Part shown: piece by piece, positions 1 through 8,606 of the stretch
Layout: the number at the start of each line of letters is the position of its first letter
Numbering within the stretch: the first letter of the stretch is position 1
Assembly (NCBI RefSeq): GCF_900177535.1
Contig: NZ_FXAJ01000005.1
Location: 186,001-250,000, forward strand
Length of the DNA: 64,000 bases
Direction of reading: 5' to 3'
From: Priestia filamentosa
GTDB taxonomy: Bacteria; Bacillota; Bacilli; Bacillales; Bacillaceae_H
Program-made: the position numbers and the translations under genes
The notes under the pieces: generated by a model
What the model was told of the DNA's origin: nothing
The model's database searches: none
The model's input: only the letters and a program-made list of their open reading frames with translations

Positions 1-509
1 GCTATTAGTAGGATTACAATAACGATAGCCGGATGAATATGAAGAAGTTCTGTTGCAATAAAACTTGCAATAATAAGAAAACCACCGCCTAATAAACCAA
101 GCGATTCTTTTGATTTTTTCCAAAAGTTCCATGTTAAAGTTAACATCATAACTCCTACAACAGGAAGCACCGCATTTGATAATCCTTTTACCCATGGCTG
201 ATCTTTATAAGCATATAAAAGATTAAGAAAAAGTATCATTAAAATAACAGTTGGGACTGAAGTAGCAATTACTGCGTTAATCATCCCAAATATGCCGCCA
301 ATTCGATATCCAATATATCCTGCCATCTTTGTATTAATTGGCCCCGGAAGTGCATTTCCAAGTGCTAATACATCCGAGAATTCTTCGTCAGACATCCATT
401 TATATTTTTTTACTACTTCATCATGAACAAGAGGAATTGATGATGGTCCACCACCATACCCTAAAATGCTTGAGCGAAAGAAAGCGATGAAAATATCTCG
501 CTGCTTCAT
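1..509 (-). CDS. Chromate transporter (CHR) family protein, 3' part cut by window edge
   Basis: Reading down from an ATG at 509 gives an open frame that runs off the left edge (169 codons seen). It opens MKQRDIFIAFFRSSILGYGG and contains GNALPGPINTKMAGYIGYR, the conserved first-helix region of the CHR (ChrA-like) permease family, followed by several hydrophobic helices. In this family half-length (about 190 aa) proteins usually work as pairs, and the missing end could show whether this is a half-size or full-size form. Members move chromate or other anions, and many Bacillus members have no proven substrate. A strong AGGAGAG Shine-Dalgarno precedes the start. The family call is firm; substrate is not known. 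Confidence 0.8.
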   Translation of the reverse strand, partial: MKQRDIFIAFFRSSILGYGGGPSSIPLVHDEVVKKYKWMSDEEFSDVLALGNALPGPINTKMAGYIGYRIGGIFGMINAVIATSVPTVILMILFLNLLYAYKDQPWVKGLSNAVLPVVGVMMLTLTWNFWKKSKESLGLLGGGFLIIASFIATELLHIHPAIVIVILLI

Positions 510-753
510 AGTTCTCTCTCCTTTCTGGCTAAAACTTTATATTTATCCCAGCTTATTAACGAACTTAGAAGGCTGCTTGTTTCATTTTATAAAGTAAGAA
601 ACGCTTTGAACATACACTATCCTCTCAACTTTCTCAAACTCTTTTTATTTTTCCCTTCTTTTTATAATACTTTTACAAAATAAGAAGGAACTTTCCCTCT
701 ATGCTCTCGTATATAACAATAAAGAACAATTTGTCAGGAAGAAGGAATGTAAT

Positions 754-972
754 ATGAATTTAAAAAAAGAAGATGATGTTCAAGCAGAACTAGAAGAACT
801 TAGAGGAAAAGTAAAAGAACTAGAAAATGTTACCCAAACACTGTATGAAGAAATTCAAACTCTCCAAACTTCAGGACCTGCAAATACTCCTCGCGCCTCA
901 TCTCCATTAGTTGGACAAATTGGCGGACTTGTATTAGGAGCTATCGCGCTTATCGGACTATTTTGGTTTTAA
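754..972 (+). CDS. Small coiled-coil protein with C-terminal membrane anchor, unknown function
   Basis: A 72-aa protein that I do not recognise by name. Residues 3-40 are charged and heptad-like (many E, L, K), which suggests a coiled coil. A short Pro/Ser/Thr linker follows, and residues about 52-72 form one hydrophobic helix (GGLVLGAIALIGLFWF) that ends at the C-terminus, so it is probably tail-anchored in the membrane. AGAAGGAA about 9 bases before the ATG is a credible ribosome site, and a terminator starts 6 bases after the stop, so it appears to be a single-gene unit. The protein could be a scaffold or a partner of a membrane complex; no function can be assigned. Confidence 0.7.
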   Translation: MNLKKEDDVQAELEELRGKVKELENVTQTLYEEIQTLQTSGPANTPRASSPLVGQIGGLVLGAIALIGLFWF

Positions 973-978
973 GAACAA

Positions 979-1005
979 AAAAAGCTAGGGAAATCCTAGC
1001 TTTTT
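979..1005. terminator. Bidirectional rho-independent terminator
   Basis: An 11-bp stem (AAAAAGCTAGG / CCTAGCTTTTT) with a 5-base loop. It lies between the convergent small membrane gene and the AbrB-family permease gene and has T-runs on both strands; the permease stop codon overlaps its end. Confidence 0.85.
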
Positions 1006-2137
1006 AGGCTGATGCATGTGAACTTTTTGCTTTTCTTGCATCCCAATGATTTAGAAGTCTAAAGATAGGCGGCAACATAATACAAACAATAATGATACGA
1101 AACACTTGAACAGCTACAACAAGAGTAGAATCAGCATGGAGGACAACAGATGTTGTAGCCATTTCTGCAATTCCTCCTGGAGCAAAAGCAAGTGCAGCAG
1201 TCACAAGGGAAATGCCTGTTAGTTCAGAAACAAAAAAGGCACAAACAAGCATTGCTACAATCAGTCCAATAGTGCTTACAAAAGCAACAAATATCGTTCT
1301 TTTTAGTCCTTGGAACATTCTTTTATGAAAACGAGAGCCAATACTTCCTGCTATAGCGAGTTGAGACAAAATCATCATACTATGCGGCCAATAAGCAACA
1401 AGATCATAGCCAGCATACATAGAGGAAAGAGCTTGAACAAGAGCTACCGTTACCATTCCACCAACGAGCCATGGAGCCGGAAATCTAAGAATTTTACCGA
1501 TGTAGTATCCTCCCCACGCTGCTAAAATAAGCACTAAAGCCCAAATGATATGTGGAAGTGTAAAACTTCCCCCGGCTGAAGCTGTTTCGGTTAAATGGGA
1601 AACAGGCTCTGAATAAGAAGAAAACCAAGAGGAAACAATCATTGGTATAGTCAAGACAACAAGAAAAACCCGCATTGTTTGAATGATGCTTACAACGCCA
1701 GTATTTGCTCCAACTTCTTCCGCAATCCCAGGCATTGCACTTAATCCACCAGGTGCCGTCCCAAAAAAGCTTGTTAACATATCTGTGCTGCTACATTTCC
1801 ATAATATAAATCCAGAAAGAAGAGCGAAGAAGATTGATAAAACAAGCACAACAATAATAGTGAACCAATTCTCGGCGAAAATTTCAATGATGGATAAATT
1901 GATTTTTTGACCAAGCTCAATAGCTAAAATACATTGGCCAATTCTAAGCCAGTATGGAGCAATCCCTTTCCCTTCTTGTAATTTCAAGAACTTCGGTCGA
2001 AAGAGAGAAAGTACAGCTGCTAAAATAAGTGTACCAAGCATCCAACCGATAGAAAGACCGGTTAATGAAAGGAGCAGTCCCCCTACTCCACTTATCAGAA
2101 TAAATATTATGCTATAAAAGAATCTCTCATTTCTCAT
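1004..2137 (-). CDS. AbrB-family (PF05145) membrane transporter
   Basis: A 377-aa protein with about ten hydrophobic helices and an internal duplication. The two halves each carry the family signature: APGGLSAMPGIAEEVGA near residue 130 and APGGIAEMATTSVVLHAD near residue 320. This is the AbrB/ammonia-monooxygenase-like permease family, not the AbrB DNA-binding regulator. Substrates are poorly defined. AAGGAG precedes the ATG. The divergent LysR gene next door makes a typical regulator/transporter pair, so induction by a small ligand of the LysR protein is likely (inference). The C-terminus ends inside the shared terminator. Confidence 0.85.
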   Translation of the reverse strand: MRNERFFYSIIFILISGVGGLLLSLTGLSIGWMLGTLILAAVLSLFRPKFLKLQEGKGIAPYWLRIGQCILAIELGQKINLSIIEIFAENWFTIIVVLVLSIFFALLSGFILWKCSSTDMLTSFFGTAPGGLSAMPGIAEEVGANTGVVSIIQTMRVFLVVLTIPMIVSSWFSSYSEPVSHLTETASAGGSFTLPHIIWALVLILAAWGGYYIGKILRFPAPWLVGGMVTVALVQALSSMYAGYDLVAYWPHSMMILSQLAIAGSIGSRFHKRMFQGLKRTIFVAFVSTIGLIVAMLVCAFFVSELTGISLVTAALAFAPGGIAEMATTSVVLHADSTLVVAVQVFRIIIVCIMLPPIFRLLNHWDARKAKSSHASA

Positions 2138-2196
2138 AGCTACTCCTTCTTTCTACACATCACTACCCCTTATAAATTACAAGAGCACCGTACATT

Positions 2197-2237
2197 TAAT
2201 AAGAGATGTTATATCAAACTATAGTATAATAAGAGAT
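2197..2237. promoter_or_regulatory. Direct repeat in the lysR/permease intergenic region
   Basis: The 11-mer TAATAAGAGAT occurs at 2197-2207 and again at 2227-2237, exactly 30 bp apart, close to three helical turns, so both copies face the same side of the DNA. It lies between the divergent LysR regulator and the permease gene, where LysR-type operators sit. Binding is inference. Confidence 0.4.
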
Positions 2238-2305
2238 ATAAATAAAATATTATATTTTTATATTTAACCATAACTAATATTTATGGCTTATACCGAGGTG
2301 ATGAC

Positions 2306-3175
2306 ATGGATGAAAGAGATTGGCTTATTTTACGTACGCTTTACATCCAAAAAAATATTACCAAAGCAGCTAAGAGTTTATACATTTCACAGCCTGCCCT
2401 GACAAATCGCCTCCAGCAAATTGAAAAAGAATTTGGAGTTCAAGTTGTTATAAGAGGAAGACGAGGCGTCCAATTCACGCCTCAAGGGGAGTATTTAGCT
2501 CATTGCAGTGAAGACATGCTGTTACGAATTCAAAGCATAAAAGAAAATGTGCTCAATATGGAAGATGACTTCACAGGAACACTTAAGCTTGGGGTTTCAA
2601 ACCTTTTTGCACAGTATTTGCTTCCTGATTTACTCAAAATGTTCAAAGATCAATATCCTAAAATTGAATTTAAAGTAACAACAGATCAAAGCAGTTCTAT
2701 AACACATCTTGTTCATAATGGCAGTGTACATGTTGGATTTGTTAAAGGGGATTATAGCTGGAATGATAGAAAACATCTTTTATTTCAAGAAGAAGTATGT
2801 ATTGCATCAAAAGAGAAAATGGAGTTGGGAAATTTACCAATAATGCCTCGGATTGATTACAGAGCGGATCCGTTATTAAGAACACTTGTCGAAAACTGGT
2901 GGGTTGAAAATTATCCTCAGCCTCCTAATGTAAGCATTGAAGTTGATAAGGCGGACACTGCAAAGAAAATGATTATAAATGGCCTTGGTTACGCAATTTT
3001 ACCTACAATGACGCTTAACGATGTTCCAATGCTTCATAAAATTCCTCTTCAAAACAAACAAGGAGAACTTATCTTAAGAAACACGTGGATGTTTTATCAT
3101 GAGGAGTCTATGCAACTTAATATGGTTAAAGCTTTCGTGAATTTTGTAGAAAAAATGACATTTAAAGCTTCATAA
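2306..3175 (+). CDS. LysR-family transcriptional regulator
   Basis: A 289-aa protein with the LysR layout: a winged helix-turn-helix in residues 1-60, with the motif ITKAAKSLYISQPALTNRLQ as the recognition region, and an effector-binding periplasmic-binding-protein-like domain from about residue 88 (GTLKLGVSNLFAQYLLP). GAGGTGATG precedes the ATG. It is divergent from the AbrB-family permease gene with 168 bp between them, and probably controls that gene and itself. The inducer cannot be read from the sequence. It ends in a terminator shared with hpf. Confidence 0.9.
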   Translation: MDERDWLILRTLYIQKNITKAAKSLYISQPALTNRLQQIEKEFGVQVVIRGRRGVQFTPQGEYLAHCSEDMLLRIQSIKENVLNMEDDFTGTLKLGVSNLFAQYLLPDLLKMFKDQYPKIEFKVTTDQSSSITHLVHNGSVHVGFVKGDYSWNDRKHLLFQEEVCIASKEKMELGNLPIMPRIDYRADPLLRTLVENWWVENYPQPPNVSIEVDKADTAKKMIINGLGYAILPTMTLNDVPMLHKIPLQNKQGELILRNTWMFYHEESMQLNMVKAFVNFVEKMTFKAS

Positions 3176-3181
3176 ATTTAA

Positions 3182-3212
3182 AAAGGACATAGCCTAGTAG
3201 GCTATGTCCTTT
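3182..3212. terminator. Bidirectional terminator between lysR and hpf
   Basis: A perfect 13-bp stem (AAAGGACATAGCC / GGCTATGTCCTTT) with a 5-base loop, flanked by A and T tracts. It separates the two convergent genes. Confidence 0.9.
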
Positions 3213-3218
3213 CTTATT

Positions 3219-3782
3219 TTAAGCTTGCGGCTCAATTAATCCATATCTTCCATCTTTTCTTCGATAAACTACATTTGTCGCATCTGTTTCAGCATTCGTA
3301 TAAACGAAGAAACTATGTCCTAGCATATTCATTTGTAAAATGGCTTCTTCACTATCCATTGGTTTAAGGTCAAAACTCTTTGTGCGGACAACTTCGAATT
3401 CATCATCATCTTCTTGTTCGTCGAGAATCGTTGTGGAAGTTGTTCCTTCCATTTCAGCGAAAGCATATTTTGCTCCGCCCTTCTCTCGTGATTTTCGATT
3501 CACTCTTGTTTTATGCTTGCGAATTTGACGCTCAAGCTTACTTACAACAAGATCGATAGCTGCATACATATCATCATTTGTTTCCTCGGCTCTTAAGACA
3601 AGAGAATGAAGCGGAATAGTAACCTCTATTCTTTGGCCATCACTGTAAACTTTTAAGTTCACACTAGCTTCGGAATTTGGCACTTCTTCAAAATAGCGCT
3701 CAAGTTTGCTAATTTTCTTTTCCACATATTCTCGTAGTGCTGGAGTGACTTCAATGTTTTCCCCTCTAACGTTGTAAATCAT
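3219..3782 (-). CDS. hpf: Long-form ribosome hibernation promoting factor
   Basis: A 187-aa protein that matches the long HPF (YvyD type, about 189 aa in B. subtilis). The N-terminal part (MIYNVRGENIEVTPALREYV onward) is the ribosome-binding domain that occupies the mRNA/tRNA channel. An acidic linker (EQEDDDEFEV) leads to the C-terminal dimerisation domain (KPMDSEEAILQMNMLGHSFF) that joins two 70S ribosomes into 100S dimers. The open frame extends upstream to 3917, but I chose the ATG at 3782 because AAGGAGGAATT lies just before it and the family begins here. A sigma-B promoter lies 44 bp upstream. The secA-prfB pair that follows this gene in B. subtilis is absent. Confidence 0.95.
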   Translation of the reverse strand: MIYNVRGENIEVTPALREYVEKKISKLERYFEEVPNSEASVNLKVYSDGQRIEVTIPLHSLVLRAEETNDDMYAAIDLVVSKLERQIRKHKTRVNRKSREKGGAKYAFAEMEGTTSTTILDEQEDDDEFEVVRTKSFDLKPMDSEEAILQMNMLGHSFFVYTNAETDATNVVYRRKDGRYGLIEPQA

Positions 3783-3825
3783 GGGAATTCCTCCTTTTGA
3801 TCCAAGGTATGCCTCTACTATTTCT

Positions 3826-3850
3826 TTTCCCGACAAATTGTTTCTTAAAC
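3826..3850 (-). promoter_or_regulatory. Sigma-B promoter of hpf
   Basis: On the minus strand: GTTTAA, 13 bases, GGGAAA. Both boxes match the general-stress sigma-B consensus (GTTTAA-N12-14-GGGWAA). Transcription would start about 35 bases before the hpf ATG. B. subtilis hpf (yvyD) is known to be sigma-B controlled, which supports the call. Confidence 0.85.
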
Positions 3851-3981
3851 CTACAAAATAGTTAGAAAATTTAATTTTCTTGTTATATAGATTATCATAC
3901 CTCTTCTCCCTTTGCAAAAGAAATGAATGGGAGACACAAAAAATTCATAAGGAAAATAAAGTGGTCCTTAAAGAAACCCCT

Positions 3982-4326
3982 TCATTTTCTCTTATCATAA
4001 AATGTGCCATCACGGCTTGTTGTGCCATATGGATTCACATAGCGAGTCTGTCCACGTTCCCGGTTTTTCAATGCTTTAATATTCTTTGAAATATTAAAGC
4101 GAATCTCACGCAGTTTTTCATCAATAGAGTCATTAAGCTTGACCATCGCTCTTCCAAGCTCCTTCTCTTCTTCTGAAAACGGCGGTTTAATAAGCTTGAT
4201 AGCAATATCTCTATTGTTTAACAGCTGTTCAATATTCTGAATATGCTTATCACGATCATGCTCTTTTTGGGAAACTTCTTGCTGCAGTTTTAATGTTAAC
4301 TTATATGCTTCTTTTACAGCATTCAT
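3982..4326 (-). CDS. fliT: Flagellar protein FliT (FliD chaperone)
   Basis: A 114-aa, mostly helical, charged protein. It occupies the fliT slot directly after fliS and overlaps it by 4 bases (ATGA), so the two are translationally coupled. FliT-type proteins bind the filament-cap protein FliD before export. Sequence conservation in this family is weak, so the call leans on length, helical character and operon position. It probably ends the sigma-D transcript, with possible read-through into hpf, because no terminator is visible in the 200-bp gap. Confidence 0.8.
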   Translation of the reverse strand: MNAVKEAYKLTLKLQQEVSQKEHDRDKHIQNIEQLLNNRDIAIKLIKPPFSEEEKELGRAMVKLNDSIDEKLREIRFNISKNIKALKNRERGQTRYVNPYGTTSRDGTFYDKRK

Positions 4327-4712
4327 TCATGATCATATCCTTTTGATGATCTTGTCTTTTGAATAACTTCTTTCCATGTATCTCTAAATTCCATAACATA
4401 AGATTCAACTTCTTCTAAAATGTCTACACTGCTTTCAATATTGGCTTTCATTAGACGTTGATTTATATAATCATACATCGTTCTCATCTGATCTGATAAT
4501 TCACTTCCTGTTCGTAATGTAACCATCAGTTCTGTAATAATATTTTGAGCTTTAATTAAGTTTTTATTTTTTTCCTCTACTTCTCTATTTTCAATTGCTG
4601 TCTTTGCTCTACGAATAAACTTTAAGCAACCATTATAGAGCATAAGTGTCAACTCTCCAGGAGTTGCTGTATTAACAGAGCCTTGCTGATAAGCTTGATA
4701 AGCATTGTTCAT
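4323..4712 (-). CDS. fliS: Flagellin export chaperone FliS
   Basis: A 129-aa protein that opens MNNAYQAYQQGSVNTATPGE and continues LTLMLYNGCLKFIRRAKTAI, a textbook FliS N-terminus. FliS binds the C-terminus of flagellin in the cytoplasm, prevents early polymerisation, and takes part in the FliW-CsrA-flagellin switch. The open frame begins earlier, but the ATG at 4712 is preceded by AAAGGAGAAAT and fits the family start. It lies 13 bp after fliD and overlaps fliT. Confidence 0.95.
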   Translation of the reverse strand: MNNAYQAYQQGSVNTATPGELTLMLYNGCLKFIRRAKTAIENREVEEKNKNLIKAQNIITELMVTLRTGSELSDQMRTMYDYINQRLMKANIESSVDILEEVESYVMEFRDTWKEVIQKTRSSKGYDHE

Positions 4713-4725
4713 GGTTATTTCTCCT

Positions 4726-6213
4726 TTACTGCATGAAGTATTGTGATAAATAAGAAGACTGAGAGTTTGCTTTTTGGATAGCTTGCTCCATTGCTGTAAA
4801 CTGACTCCAATAACGAGTTTCAATCATTTTCAAACGGTCGTTAAAATTATTAATACGCTCATCAAGATCATTAAGGCCTTTCCCAATTGTATATTGAGTA
4901 TCAGACTGTCCTGTATTTCCCGCTCGTTTTTCAATTGTTGTAATGGTATCTTTTATTGTATTACGAAGACGCACTGCAATTCCTTGTGTATCATATGTAT
5001 CCCCATTTTTTGAGAAAAGCTCTGAAATGGCTTGTGGGTTCTCCTCAATTTGTTTCTTCAGCTTTGCTTCATCAATTTCTAAGATACCACCAAGACGATA
5101 CTGCTTTGTTGTTGTGATTCCAATCTCAGATAAGTGATCAATGCCAAAAGATCCACCTTGTACTGATGTATAAAAATCAAACCTCATACTATTTAAAGCA
5201 CTCGACAATGTACTGTCACTACGAAGAAGTCCACTTTTTGCTTTTTCTTCCCACAATTCCACCTCTTTATCAGACATCTCTTTCTTTTGATCACTTGTAA
5301 GTGGTGCATAGTCACGATAACGAGTTTCTCCCACTTTTTCATTAATCTTAGTAATTGTTTCATTGTACTTCGTCACAAATTCTTTAATTTTATCAAAAAT
5401 AGCACCAACATCTGTAGATGCGGAAATGGTAACAGGAGTGTTAGTCACTCCTGTTAAAGTATACTTCATTCCATTTATTTCAAAAGTATTTGTTGTTTTT
5501 TGCATTTCAAACCCGTCTATGATAACGGTCGCATCCTTACCTTTCTCACTTTCTTGAAGTACTGTACCATTTAGTTGAATCCCCAGGTTATCAGATATAT
5601 ATGAACGTGTGGAACTATCTTCAGCTCTAATTTCCCCGCCAGTTCCTGTCTTATTGTTTACAAACACAAGCGTTTTAACGTACTGACCACTTGTTGTATC
5701 GAGAATTCGTTCATTCATGGCTCTTACACCCAAACCTGAACTATTAATTGCTTTTACAACATCATCAGCTGTTGCTCCTGCTTTAATAGAAAATGAAACC
5801 TCTCGGGCTTCTGTACTTTCTGGATCTTTCACTGTGAATTTTAATTCCTGGGCAGCTGCTGAAGAAGTGAAACCACTTGATTTGAATCGACTAGAAGTCG
5901 CAAGCTGTTTAACGTCTATTTGAGTAGAGATATTTTGGCTAGTGTTTACTGCTGTTGCTGTAACCTTTCCTTCCTCAGAAGAAGTAACTATTTTCTTGTT
6001 AAATGTACTACTTAGGATCATATTATCAAAAGTATAATTGCTTAACTCATTTAATGAAGTATTAATCTCCCTATACTGATCACGTTGCCATTCTAAAGTT
6101 TGCTTCTGCCCTGTTAATTTATTAAGTGGGACACGCTCAGCTGTCATTAATTTCTCAACCATGCTCTCCGTATCAATCCCACTTGCTAATCCACTGATCC
6201 TCATTCCAGTCAT
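4726..6213 (-). CDS. fliD: Flagellar filament cap protein FliD (hook-associated protein 2)
   Basis: A 495-aa protein. The start, RISGLASGIDTESMVEKLM, is the conserved FliD N-terminal motif, and the C-terminal third has the coiled region (LNDLDERINNFNDRLKMIET, MEQAIQKANSQSSYLSQYF) that packs in the axial channel. The cap directs flagellin assembly at the filament tip. It is first in a fliD-fliS-fliT operon with a perfect sigma-D -10 box upstream. An alternative start three codons later (MRISGL) is possible. Flagellin (hag) and flaG, usually next to it, are not in the window. Confidence 0.95.
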   Translation of the reverse strand: MTGMRISGLASGIDTESMVEKLMTAERVPLNKLTGQKQTLEWQRDQYREINTSLNELSNYTFDNMILSSTFNKKIVTSSEEGKVTATAVNTSQNISTQIDVKQLATSSRFKSSGFTSSAAAQELKFTVKDPESTEAREVSFSIKAGATADDVVKAINSSGLGVRAMNERILDTTSGQYVKTLVFVNNKTGTGGEIRAEDSSTRSYISDNLGIQLNGTVLQESEKGKDATVIIDGFEMQKTTNTFEINGMKYTLTGVTNTPVTISASTDVGAIFDKIKEFVTKYNETITKINEKVGETRYRDYAPLTSDQKKEMSDKEVELWEEKAKSGLLRSDSTLSSALNSMRFDFYTSVQGGSFGIDHLSEIGITTTKQYRLGGILEIDEAKLKKQIEENPQAISELFSKNGDTYDTQGIAVRLRNTIKDTITTIEKRAGNTGQSDTQYTIGKGLNDLDERINNFNDRLKMIETRYWSQFTAMEQAIQKANSQSSYLSQYFMQ

Positions 6214-6240
6214 CTTCTCACCGCCTAGGTATTTTTATTT

Positions 6241-6266
6241 ATATCGGCTTTTCTTTTTTCTTTTTA
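6241..6266 (-). promoter_or_regulatory. Sigma-D promoter of fliD-fliS-fliT
   Basis: On the minus strand: TAAA, 14 bases, GCCGATAT. The -10 box is a full match to the flagellar sigma factor consensus (TAAA-N15-GCCGATAT). It lies 28 bp before the fliD start, so this operon is a late flagellar class. Confidence 0.85.
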
Positions 6267-6312
6267 ATAGGAAGTTAGTTTGAATTATAATCCGCATTTT
6301 CCCAAAAAACAA

Positions 6313-6344
6313 AAAACCAAGACCACTCTTATGGCCTTGGTTTT
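6313..6344 (-). terminator. Terminator of the acyltransferase gene
   Basis: A hairpin with a 9-bp AAAACCAAG / CTTGGTTTT outer stem, extended inward by GCCA/TGGT, followed on the minus strand by a T-run. It begins at the stop codon. Confidence 0.8.
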
Positions 6345-8197
6345 CATTCATTCACAGCATCCTGAATAAGTTCAGTTAATGCCTTTGATCCTTTTTTGGT
6401 AAGATGAACTCCATCTCCTCCAAAATATTCAGGGTGCTCTAAGGATTCTTTATGCCAATTGATTAATTTTACGTTCTTATACTCCTTGGCTTTTTTAGCT
6501 AGGGTTTCATTAACTTGATTTTCCCACGAACGTGGAACGCGCGTATTTACAAGATAAACGTTTGCTTCATCGAAATATGATAGTAATTTATCAATCTGTT
6601 CATCTGTAAAATATCCATTTGTTCCAAGCTCAATAACAACAACGGCATCTTTATTATTAAAGGATGCATATGAAGGAGCTATTTCAATTGCCTCATAAAG
6701 CTGTCTTCCAACCTTCCCATCAATTGTAATATTTGGGTAGTTTTCATGGAGATTCCCTGCAATATCAAGCATAACGGAGTCTCCAATTGCAAATATCTTC
6801 TCAGGGGGATTGGATGACTTCTCTTGTTCATCCGCCTTGGAGGATTCTGATGACTCCTCTTTTGAATCTGTGTCTTTTGATTGCTGAGATTCTTCTTTCT
6901 CTTTTACAGCGTGTTCCTCTTCATTGTGATTTGGAGAAACCTTAACGCTCGTTTTCTCTGAAGATTCATGTCTTACTTCTCCCTTAGCTAGACCCGTTAC
7001 ACCAGCTGTAAATACAAGTACAATGAGAAAAATAGCTACTGTTGATAGTTTGCGAGTAATAGAAAGCTTTTTCCATGTTAGTGTTGTTGTTGGAATATAG
7101 CGTTTGAAAAATTGTCTAAACCCGTTTTTACGAATCGGCATCTCAATCATTCGATATGACCACTCTGCTATAACAAAAGTTACGAATAGCTGCAAAGCAA
7201 TACGCCAATAATTTTGTGTACCAATCTCTTCTACGGGTGTTGTAAGTACAATAACTGGATAATGCCAGAGATAGATTCCATATGAACGTGAGCCAATCCA
7301 TCTTAATGGCTTCCAAGATAGCAATTTACCAAGAAGGTTGCTTGGATGGCAAATACATGCAACAAGAATGGCCGTATTTAAACAAAACAGTAGCATTCCA
7401 CCTTGATATACAAACGTTTGATATTCACTAACAAAGAAGAAGCACAGTATAATAATAAGGAAAGAAACAATACTTACTCCGTTAAATATTTTTCTCACTT
7501 TCACAGGAAGTTCTTTTTTTGAGAGCCTTTTTAATGGCCAAACAAGCGCTAGCCAACAGCCAACCAAAAGCTCAAATGAACGTGTATCTGTACCATAGTA
7601 AACACGACTAGGATCCATGCCTGGTTCGTAAAGCATTCCCATTGACATTGCTGAAATCAGAATCCCAATGAGAACAACACATGATACTACACTTCTTCTT
7701 TTAAAAATATAGAAGCCAACCGCTAACAATATTGGCCATAGTAAATAAAATTGTTCTTCAATCGCTAAAGACCATAAATTCTTTAATGGTGAAGGAGATC
7801 CAAAGCTATCAAAGTATGAAAGCTTATGGAAAATAAACCACCAGTTGCTCGTATAAAATAAAGATGATACAGCATCTCCGCGTACAGTTGCTAACAGTTC
7901 TTCCTTAAATAAGACAACCCATACAACGGTTGCAATAATCATTACATATGCTGCAGGAAGTAATCGGCGAATTCGTCTTATCCAAAAGTCCCGAAAATCG
8001 AATGTTAGTCTGCTTCCATGTGAAGGTAAAATAATAGAAGTGATCAAGTACCCGGACAGCACGAAGAAAACATCAACTCCGAGAAATCCTCCCTTGACCC
8101 AACTAAAATTCAGATGATAAGCAATAACTGATAACACGGCAAACGCTCGAAGTCCATCTAGTCCATAGACATATCGATGATGCGTTTTGTTGCTCAA
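6344..8197 (-). CDS. OatA-like acyltransferase with C-terminal SGNH esterase domain
   Basis: A 617-aa protein in two parts. Residues 1-405 are an acyltransferase-3 membrane domain with about ten to eleven helices, starting YGLDGLRAFAVLSVIAYHL, with the conserved His and the FLGVDVFFVLSGYL motif. Residues about 408-467 are a Glu/Lys/Ser-rich linker. Residues 468-617 are an extracellular SGNH domain with GDSVM (Ser474), GTNG, and DGVH (Asp595, His598), so the catalytic triad is present. Relatives O-acetylate peptidoglycan or wall polysaccharide. The start is TTG at 8197, supported by GGAGG eight bases upstream. In this genome the substrate could be peptidoglycan or the SCWP; the sequence cannot decide. 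Confidence 0.85.
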   Translation of the reverse strand: MSNKTHHRYVYGLDGLRAFAVLSVIAYHLNFSWVKGGFLGVDVFFVLSGYLITSIILPSHGSRLTFDFRDFWIRRIRRLLPAAYVMIIATVVWVVLFKEELLATVRGDAVSSLFYTSNWWFIFHKLSYFDSFGSPSPLKNLWSLAIEEQFYLLWPILLAVGFYIFKRRSVVSCVVLIGILISAMSMGMLYEPGMDPSRVYYGTDTRSFELLVGCWLALVWPLKRLSKKELPVKVRKIFNGVSIVSFLIIILCFFFVSEYQTFVYQGGMLLFCLNTAILVACICHPSNLLGKLLSWKPLRWIGSRSYGIYLWHYPVIVLTTPVEEIGTQNYWRIALQLFVTFVIAEWSYRMIEMPIRKNGFRQFFKRYIPTTTLTWKKLSITRKLSTVAIFLIVLVFTAGVTGLAKGEVRHESSEKTSVKVSPNHNEEEHAVKEKEESQQSKDTDSKEESSESSKADEQEKSSNPPEKIFAIGDSVMLDIAGNLHENYPNITIDGKVGRQLYEAIEIAPSYASFNNKDAVVVIELGTNGYFTDEQIDKLLSYFDEANVYLVNTRVPRSWENQVNETLAKKAKEYKNVKLINWHKESLEHPEYFGGDGVHLTKKGSKALTELIQDAVNE

Positions 8198-8606
8198 TAT
8201 AAATTCCTCCAGTAACCCTTTCTGTTTCTCCCTGTTGTGTACAAAAATTGTTCACATTAGTGTAATAAAAAAGCATTTTTATTTTAGCGTACGTTATTTT
8301 AAGGAACGGAGATAAGGTCTGATGTGATTTTTAAATATATTCTGACTGACAATTATGTATACCTTTTACCCTTCTTCTACAAACTATATCAACAAAAAAG
8401 AGGTCTCAAAAAGACTCCTTTTCCATTATATATTTTCTGTAATTAAACTTCATCCCATTTTCAATAATAAGTCTTAAGCCCCACTCTTATTTACCATAAT
8501 ATAGGTAAAATAAACATTTGTCACTAATCAATTCACATAACAAAAAGGCTTTTTTCTCCATAAAAAAAGCAACTAGAAAATGTTCTAGCTGCTCTCTTAC
8601 TGAACC
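8198..8606. other. Intergenic region with two minus-oriented hairpins
   Basis: 409 bp without a credible gene. The end next to brnQ holds its terminator. A second imperfect hairpin at 8396-8422 (GGAGTCT / AGACCTC on minus, then six T) could be a backup terminator. The remainder is AT-rich and presumably holds the acyltransferase promoter, which I could not pinpoint. Confidence 0.5.
8562..8593 (-). terminator. brnQ terminator
   Basis: On the minus strand an 11-bp stem (AGCAGCTAGAA / TTCTAGTTGCT, one G-U pair) with a 4-base loop and a run of seven T. It lies 13 bp after the brnQ stop. Confidence 0.85.

Noticed and set aside
3783-3917. Upstream extension of hpf by 45 codons
   Set aside because: It would run across the sigma-B promoter; the ATG at 3782 has a strong ribosome site and the family start.
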